A stretch of 64,000 nucleotides of DNA, taken from Afipia sp. (GTDB lineage Bacteria > Pseudomonadota > Alphaproteobacteria > Rhizobiales > Xanthobacteraceae). Numbering within the stretch: the first letter of the stretch is position 1; every line of letters starts with the position of its first letter. The stretch spans positions 1,081,364 through 1,145,363 of the forward strand of contig JACQDM010000008.1 of the NCBI GenBank assembly GCA_016201045.1, read 5' to 3'. The notes beneath the pieces were generated by a model. It did no database searches and was not told where the DNA came from. It worked only from the letters and a program-made list of their open reading frames with translations. The position numbers were made by a program, and so were the translations under genes. Positions 59,268 to 64,000 of the stretch are shown here, one piece after another.

Positions 59268-60365
59268 ATGGGTTTCAAATGCGGTATCGTCGGACTGCCC
59301 AATGTCGGCAAGTCCACTCTGTTCAACGCGCTCACGGAAACGGCGGCAGCGCAGGCGGCGAACTATCCGTTCTGCACCATCGAGCCGAATGTCGGCGAAG
59401 TCGCGGTGCCCGATCCGCGTCTCGATAAACTGGCGGCGATTTCGAAGTCCGCGCAGATCATTCCGACGCGTCTCACATTCGTCGACATCGCCGGTCTCGT
59501 GAAGGGCGCGTCGAAAGGCGAGGGCCTCGGCAACCAGTTTCTTGCGACCATTCGCGAAGTCGATGCGGTGGCGCATGTGGTGCGCTGTTTCGAGGATTCG
59601 GACATCACCCACGTTGAAGGCAAGATCGCGCCGCTTGCCGACATCGAAGTCATCGAAACCGAACTGATGCTCGCCGATCTCGAAAGCCTCGAGAAGCGCG
59701 TCGATAATCTGTCGAAGAAAGCCAAGGGCGGCGACAAGGATTCCAAGGAGCAGCTCGACCTCGTCGAGCGTTCGCTGAAACTGCTGCGCGACGGCAAGCC
59801 CGCGCGTTTCCTCGAACGCAAGCCGGAAGAAGAGCGCGCGTTCCGCATGCTCGGTCTTCTGACCTCGAAGCCCGTTCTCTACGTCTGCAACGTCGAGGAA
59901 GGCGCGGCGGCGAACGGCAACAATTTCTCGAAGCAGGTGTTCGAGCACGCGAAGAAAGAGGGCGCGGTGGCGGTTGCCATTTCGGCGAAGATCGAATCCG
60001 AAATCGCGACGCTGTCGAAGGAAGAGCGCGCGGAGTTTCTCTCGACGCTGGGGCTTGAGGAAGCGGGCCTCGACCGGCTGATCCGCGCCGGATACGAACT
60101 GCTGCATCTCATCACCTATTTCACCGTCGGCCCGAAGGAAGCGCGCGCCTGGACCATCACCAAGGGCACCAAGGGTCCGGCGGCGGCGGGCGTCATTCAC
60201 ACCGACTTCGAGAAGGGCTTCATCCGCGCCGAAACCATCGCCTATGACGACTACATCAAGCTCAACGGCGAAGCCGGCGCGCGCGACGGCGGCAAGCTGC
60301 GCCTCGAAGGCAAGGACTATGTCGTTGCCGACGGCGACGTGATGCATTTCCGCTTCAACACTTAA
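59268..60365 (+). CDS. ychF: Redox-regulated ATPase YchF
   Basis: 365 residues. OBG-type P-loop protein that prefers ATP over GTP. Walker [15 protein letters not shown] (about 8-21), the G2 and G3 regions with [20 protein letters not shown], and the YchF-specific coiled-coil and TGS domains with [14 protein letters not shown] near the C-terminus. Linked to the oxidative stress response and translation. It ends 14 bases before the next gene. Confidence 0.97.
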   Translation: MGFKCGIVGLPNVGKSTLFNALTETAAAQAANYPFCTIEPNVGEVAVPDPRLDKLAAISKSAQIIPTRLTFVDIAGLVKGASKGEGLGNQFLATIREVDAVAHVVRCFEDSDITHVEGKIAPLADIEVIETELMLADLESLEKRVDNLSKKAKGGDKDSKEQLDLVERSLKLLRDGKPARFLERKPEEERAFRMLGLLTSKPVLYVCNVEEGAAANGNNFSKQVFEHAKKEGAVAVAISAKIESEIATLSKEERAEFLSTLGLEEAGLDRLIRAGYELLHLITYFTVGPKEARAWTITKGTKGPAAAGVIHTDFEKGFIRAETIAYDDYIKLNGEAGARDGGKLRLEGKDYVVADGDVMHFRFNT

Positions 60366-60379
60366 ACAGCGAGGCGCGC

Positions 60380-61087
60380 ATGGCCGAGAAGACTCCGATC
60401 GTTTTCATTCCCGGCGTGTCGAGTTCGCTGCGCAATCATCTGCCGATCATGCCGCTGCTCTGGAAGCACGGCAGCGTGCAGGTGGTGAACCAGACGCAGG
60501 ACGATTCGATTCCTGCGATGGCTGCGCGGGTGTTGCGCGAAGCGCCTCCAAAGTTTGCGCTGATCGGCCATTCACTCGGCGGCTACATCGCGCTCGAAAT
60601 CATGCGGCAAGCGCCGGAGCGTGTGACGCGCCTCGCGCTCACGAATACGCAGGCGCGGAGCGATACGCCAGAGGTGACTGAGCGGCGCAAGGCGCAGATC
60701 GAAGCGGCGAAGAATGTCGTGGACTACGAGAAGGCGATGGACGCGCTGTTCGCGCTGCTGGTGCATCCCTCCCGCGTCAACGATGCGGGGCTGCGCGAGC
60801 AGGTCCGTCTGTCCGGTATCGAATCCGGCGGCCCGGGAACCTTCATTCGCCACCAGAAGGCGGTGATGGCGCGCATCGACTCGCGGCCATTTCTTGCCGC
60901 CATCAAGGTGCCGACGCTGGTGCTGTCGAGCGACGAAGACAAGCTCATCCCCAATGCGCTGTCCCATGAAATGGCGTCGATGATTCCCGGCGCGAAACTT
61001 GTGATCGTCCCGAACGCAGGCCACATGACGCCGATCGAGCAGCCCGAGGCCGTCGGTGCGGCGCTCGACGAATGGTTCGCGCGCTAG
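60380..61087 (+). CDS. Alpha/beta hydrolase
   Basis: 235 residues, soluble. Nucleophile elbow GHSLGGY (Ser near residue 57), catalytic Asp in VLSSDEDKLIP, and His in NAGHMTPIEQP (near residue 214) form the expected triad. N-terminus FIPGVSSSLRNHLPI gives the oxyanion part. Substrate unknown. Follows ychF in the same direction with a short gap and may be part of the same transcript. Confidence 0.9.
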   Translation: MAEKTPIVFIPGVSSSLRNHLPIMPLLWKHGSVQVVNQTQDDSIPAMAARVLREAPPKFALIGHSLGGYIALEIMRQAPERVTRLALTNTQARSDTPEVTERRKAQIEAAKNVVDYEKAMDALFALLVHPSRVNDAGLREQVRLSGIESGGPGTFIRHQKAVMARIDSRPFLAAIKVPTLVLSSDEDKLIPNALSHEMASMIPGAKLVIVPNAGHMTPIEQPEAVGAALDEWFAR

Positions 61088-61152
61088 ACGCGCGGTTGTA
61101 GCGGCGGCGGAAACCGCCTAGTTTCGACGAACGAATTTTGAGGGAGACGCCC

Positions 61153-61608
61153 ATGCTGCGCGACGACATCAACAACGCCGTCAAGGACGCGATGAAGGCG
61201 AAGGACGAACGCAAGCTCTCCACGCTGCGCATGGTCAATTCGACGCTGAAGAATTCCGACATCGAAGCGCGCGGGCAGGGCAAGCCGCCTTTGTCGGACG
61301 AGGATATTCTCGGCGTGCTGCAGAAGATGATCAAGCAGCGCCAGGAATCGGTCGAGCTTTACGTCAAGGGCGGGCGCAATGAACTTGCCGAACAGGAGAA
61401 GCAGGAAATCGCGATCATCAGCGCGTATCTTCCCAAGCAAATGTCCGACGATGAAATGAAGTCCGCGATTGCCGGCGCCATCAAGGACACCGGCGCGGCC
61501 GGCATGAAGGACATGGGCAAGGTGATCGGCGCGCTGAAAGGCAAATACGCCGGGCAGATGGATTTCGGCAAGGCGAGCGGCATGGTGAAGGCGGCGCTGT
61601 CGGGCTAG
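61153..61608 (+). CDS. GatB/YqeY domain protein
   Basis: 151 residues, all helical. The YqeY family corresponds to the C-terminal tail domain of GatB that contacts tRNA; landmarks RKLSTLRMVNSTLKN, QKMIKQRQESVELYVKGGR (about 60-78) and DMGKVIGALKGKYAG. Function as a free protein is uncertain. GAGGGAG lies 7 bases before the ATG at 61153. The next gene follows after 6 bases. Confidence 0.92.
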   Translation: MLRDDINNAVKDAMKAKDERKLSTLRMVNSTLKNSDIEARGQGKPPLSDEDILGVLQKMIKQRQESVELYVKGGRNELAEQEKQEIAIISAYLPKQMSDDEMKSAIAGAIKDTGAAGMKDMGKVIGALKGKYAGQMDFGKASGMVKAALSG

Positions 61609-61614
61609 GGCGCG

Positions 61615-63222
61615 ATGCTCACCGAAACCAGTTCCTACGACGAGCTTTACAAGAATTTCCGCTGGGACATTCCGGCAAAATTCAACATGGCGGTGGCGTG
61701 CTGCGACCGTTACGCCGGCGGCGACAAGCATGCGTTGATCTATGTCGATGAGGACGGCAGCGCGCGCAACGTCTCCTTCGCGCAGATGCGCGACTGGTCG
61801 AAGCGCTTTGCCAATGTGCTGAAAACCGACGGTCTCGTTCGCGAAGATCGCGTTGCGGTGTTTCTCACGCAATCGGTGGAATTGCCCGTCGTGCATCTCG
61901 CCGCGTTTCGTTCAGGACTGATTTCGATTCCGCTGTTCGCATTGTTCGGCGAGGATGCGCTGGAATTTCGTCTGTCGAACAGCAACGCCAAGGCCATCGT
62001 CACCGATGAGGGCGGCTATGCGAAGATCGCGAAAATCCGCGACCGCCTGCCGGATTTGAAATACATCTATGTTGCGGGTAGTGCGACGCCGCAGGGCGCG
62101 AAGTCGTTTTGGGAGTCCATCGAAGGCGCGTCGCCCGATTTCACGACTATCGACACAGGCCCCGACGATCCCGCAATCATCATCTACACCTCGGGTACGA
62201 CGGGTAACCCAAAAGGCGCGCTGCACGGCCATCGCGTTGTCATCGGCCACATGCCCGAAGTGGAAATGGTTCATGACTTTCTGCCGAAGCCGGATGACGT
62301 GATGTGGACGCCGGCGGACTGGGCGTGGATCGGCGGATTGTTCAATGCGCTGCTGTGCGCGTGGTTTCACGGCGTGCCGGTGGTCGGGCATCGCGCGAAA
62401 AAATTCGAGCCGCAGGCCGCGATGCAGCTGATGGCCGATCATAAAGTGCGAAACGTATTTCTGCCGCCCACGGCGCTCAAACTTATGAGACAAGCCAACG
62501 TCAAGCATGACGGCGTGAAACTGCGCAGCATGCTGACCGGCGGCGAGTCGCTCGGTGCCGAATTGCTCGACTGGGTTCGCAAAACGTTCGGCATCGAGGC
62601 GCATGAAGTCTACGGGCAGACCGAATGCAATCTCGTCGTCGGTTCGAACGAGAAGCTGTTTCCGATCAAGCCCGGTTCGATGGGTAAGGCTGTGCCGGGC
62701 TTCGACGTGCGTATCGTCAATGAGAAGGGCGAGGAACTGCCGCGCGGCGAACGCGGCATCGTCGGCGTGCGTGCGCCGAACCCGTGCATGATGCTCGAAT
62801 ACTGGCGCAACCCGGAAGCGACGAAAAAGAAATACGCCGGCGAATTTCTGATGACCGGCGATCTCGGCATTCAGGATAAGGACGATTATTTCTGGTACGT
62901 CAGCCGCGAGGACGACGTGATCACGACGGCGGGCTATCGCGTCGGTCCCTCCGAGATCGAGCACACGCTGATGAAGCATCCTGCCGTGGCGATCAGCGCC
63001 GTCGTCGGCATTCCCGATCCGATCCGCACAGAATCCATTAAAGCGTGGATCGTGCTGCGGCCGGGCTTCGAGGCCGGCGACCAGCTCGCGAAAGAGATTC
63101 AGGATTTCGTCAAGGTGCAGCTCGCCGCGCACGAATATCCGCGCTTCATCGAATTCGCGACCGAATTGCCGATGACCGCGACCGGCAAGGTGCTGCGGCG
63201 GGAGTTGCGTGTGCGCGGCTAA
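61615..63222 (+). CDS. Acyl-CoA synthetase, medium-chain/acetyl-CoA synthetase-like
   Basis: 535 residues. Adenylate-forming enzyme with P-loop motif IIYTSGTTGNPKGALHGH (about 187-204), ADWAWIGGLFNALLCAWFHGVPV, YGQTECN, and the C-terminal TATGKVLRREL with the acetylatable Lys. The residues between suggest the medium-chain (ACSM-like) rather than the acetate-specific branch. It joins the yqeY-like gene at 6 bases and is convergent with the SRPBCC gene with a 4-base overlap (63219-63222). Confidence 0.92.
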   Translation: MLTETSSYDELYKNFRWDIPAKFNMAVACCDRYAGGDKHALIYVDEDGSARNVSFAQMRDWSKRFANVLKTDGLVREDRVAVFLTQSVELPVVHLAAFRSGLISIPLFALFGEDALEFRLSNSNAKAIVTDEGGYAKIAKIRDRLPDLKYIYVAGSATPQGAKSFWESIEGASPDFTTIDTGPDDPAIIIYTSGTTGNPKGALHGHRVVIGHMPEVEMVHDFLPKPDDVMWTPADWAWIGGLFNALLCAWFHGVPVVGHRAKKFEPQAAMQLMADHKVRNVFLPPTALKLMRQANVKHDGVKLRSMLTGGESLGAELLDWVRKTFGIEAHEVYGQTECNLVVGSNEKLFPIKPGSMGKAVPGFDVRIVNEKGEELPRGERGIVGVRAPNPCMMLEYWRNPEATKKKYAGEFLMTGDLGIQDKDDYFWYVSREDDVITTAGYRVGPSEIEHTLMKHPAVAISAVVGIPDPIRTESIKAWIVLRPGFEAGDQLAKEIQDFVKVQLAAHEYPRFIEFATELPMTATGKVLRRELRVRG

Positions 63223-63725
63223 CCTCCCGGCACCGTCACGCCCATCGCCTTCAAGGCCGCGATCATTGTCAGCGGCGGCTCCATTTTCACCGACAACGGC
63301 TTGCCGGTCTCGAGCACGCTTTTCAGGCTCGACAGGATTGCCGGCCAGCCCGCGCGTCCGCCGGAGAGAATGTCGTCCGGCAGATCGCGCTCATGCGACT
63401 CGGTCATTGTCAGCCGAACGGAATCGCCAGCCTGCGCGATGTCGTAGGTCACATACGTCTCGCCGAGTTTTTCGACGAGGCCGGGCCAGTTCACGTTCCA
63501 CGTCACGCGCAGTTTGTGCGGCGGATCGCATTCCAGCACCTTGCCGCCGATGTGAACCGATCCGTCCGGCGCAAGCACAATGAATGCGCCGCCGACTTTC
63601 AGTTCGCATTCGACCGCAAAGCCGAAGAAATACTGCTTCGAGTAGTGCGGCGTGGTCAGCGCCTCGAACACCCTTGCGGGCGTCGAGGCGATGTAGATGG
63701 TGTAGACGGTATCGGGTTTTCCCAT
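63219..63725 (-). CDS. SRPBCC (AHSA1-type) protein 1
   Basis: 168 residues with the START/AHSA1 fold. N-terminal TVYTIYIASTPARVFEALTTPHYSKQYFFG, in two parts, and the middle VTWNVNWPG and RLTMTESHE are the usual landmarks; GRAGWPAILSSLKSVLETG is the C-terminal helix. It probably binds a hydrophobic ligand. Adjacent to a paralogue on the same strand with a 14-base gap. Often these genes accompany ArsR-type regulators, which are not in the window. Confidence 0.85.
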   Translation of the reverse strand: MGKPDTVYTIYIASTPARVFEALTTPHYSKQYFFGFAVECELKVGGAFIVLAPDGSVHIGGKVLECDPPHKLRVTWNVNWPGLVEKLGETYVTYDIAQAGDSVRLTMTESHERDLPDDILSGGRAGWPAILSSLKSVLETGKPLSVKMEPPLTMIAALKAMGVTVPGG

Positions 63726-63739
63726 GTCCGTTTCTTAGC

Positions 63740-64000
63740 TCATTTCGATTGAAGCGCAATTGTGCCGGTTTCCAGCAGCGATTTAAGATTCGACAGGATG
63801 CGCGGCCAGCCACCGGACACGGCGCCGATGAATTTCGTTCCTTCGCGGCCGATGGCGTGCATCACGGTCAGCTTGACCGCGCCGTCCACCTGCTCGATGT
63901 CCATCGTACATTGCGAATAGCCTTCGGCCTTGATTTCCTCGCTCCATTCGTTGCGCCATTTGATGACGATGCGCTTCGGCTTCTGGCCGATGTCGGAGAC
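63740..64000 (-). CDS. SRPBCC (AHSA1-type) protein 2, C-terminal part (truncated)
   Basis: The visible 86 residues are open from the window edge to the stop TGA at 63740-63742. They include IVIKWRNEWSEEIKAEG, then TMDIEQVDGAVKLTVMHAI and the C-terminal GGWPRILSNLKSLLETG, which matches GRAGWPAILSSLKSVLETG of the downstream gene. So it is a tandem paralogue. The start lies beyond the window. Confidence 0.85.
   Translation of the reverse strand, partial: VSDIGQKPKRIVIKWRNEWSEEIKAEGYSQCTMDIEQVDGAVKLTVMHAIGREGTKFIGAVSGGWPRILSNLKSLLETGTIALQSK

Overview
The window is GC-rich chromosomal DNA from an alphaproteobacterium, most likely of the Bradyrhizobium/Afipia/Rhodopseudomonas group (Nitrobacteraceae). 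The pointers are a tRNA-His of the alphaproteobacterial type without G-1, a pair of small phasins, a PdhS-like multi-PAS kinase, UvrB with a long N-terminal extension, CarB with the rhizobial insertion, the lgt-midA-pgeF order, L25 with a long Ala/Pro tail, and an intergenic double palindrome of a kind I remember from this group. Genes are dense, several are joined by 4-base ATGA overlaps, and the content is mostly housekeeping. I see no insertion sequence, prophage, CRISPR array, rRNA or replication origin.

Layout. 1-3969: 3' end of glpD coupled to a polyamine-type ABC importer (ATPase and two permeases). 3972-7579: an AsmA-family protein, then scoAB (acetoacetate activation) on the other strand. 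7586-12145: a large PAS sensor protein with a broken ATP-binding domain, then two phasin genes; the second has a perfect operator-like palindrome on its -35 box. 12239-15376: tRNA-His, a DUF2892 protein, and a divergent csoR/copA copper module around a clear CsoR-type operator. 15569-20558: lysR-trxB, an Lrp-type regulator, TauE/SafE and DoxX membrane proteins, greA. 20665-28668: carB and carA, separated by a degenerate tRNA-like gene, a methyltransferase, a Dps-like ferritin and a CPA1 antiporter. 28817-35284: an acyl-CoA ligase, two MaoC hydratases and several small or secreted unknown proteins. 35391-45827: uvrB, an SdsA-type alkylsulfatase, two glutathione transferases, a SemiSWEET, a DUF1800/DUF1501 pair and a YbaK protein. 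45833-50280: amidohydrolase, proC, YbjN protein, prs, lipoprotein. 50468-56384: oxidoreductase, GT39-type glycosyltransferase, lgt-midA-pgeF, ubiK. 56381-64000: a degenerate HD-GYP protein, rplY-pth-ychF, hydrolase, YqeY-like protein, acyl-CoA synthetase and two tandem SRPBCC proteins, the last cut by the window edge.

How the genes work together. carA and carB encode the two subunits of one enzyme. scoAB and the phasins both touch acetoacetate/polyhydroxybutyrate metabolism. csoR and copA form a self-contained copper response. lgt-midA-pgeF and rplY-pth-ychF are compact housekeeping operons. Two signalling proteins (7586-10750 and 56381-57475) keep their folds but have lost catalytic residues.

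I found no convincing multi-gene novel system. The observations most worth checking are the PdhS-like pseudokinase, the tRNA-Cys-like gene with a disrupted anticodon arm, an apparent ATT start codon in prs, the HN-for-HD change in the HD-GYP protein, the tandem hairpins in the rplY leader, and the compensated double palindrome upstream of proC.
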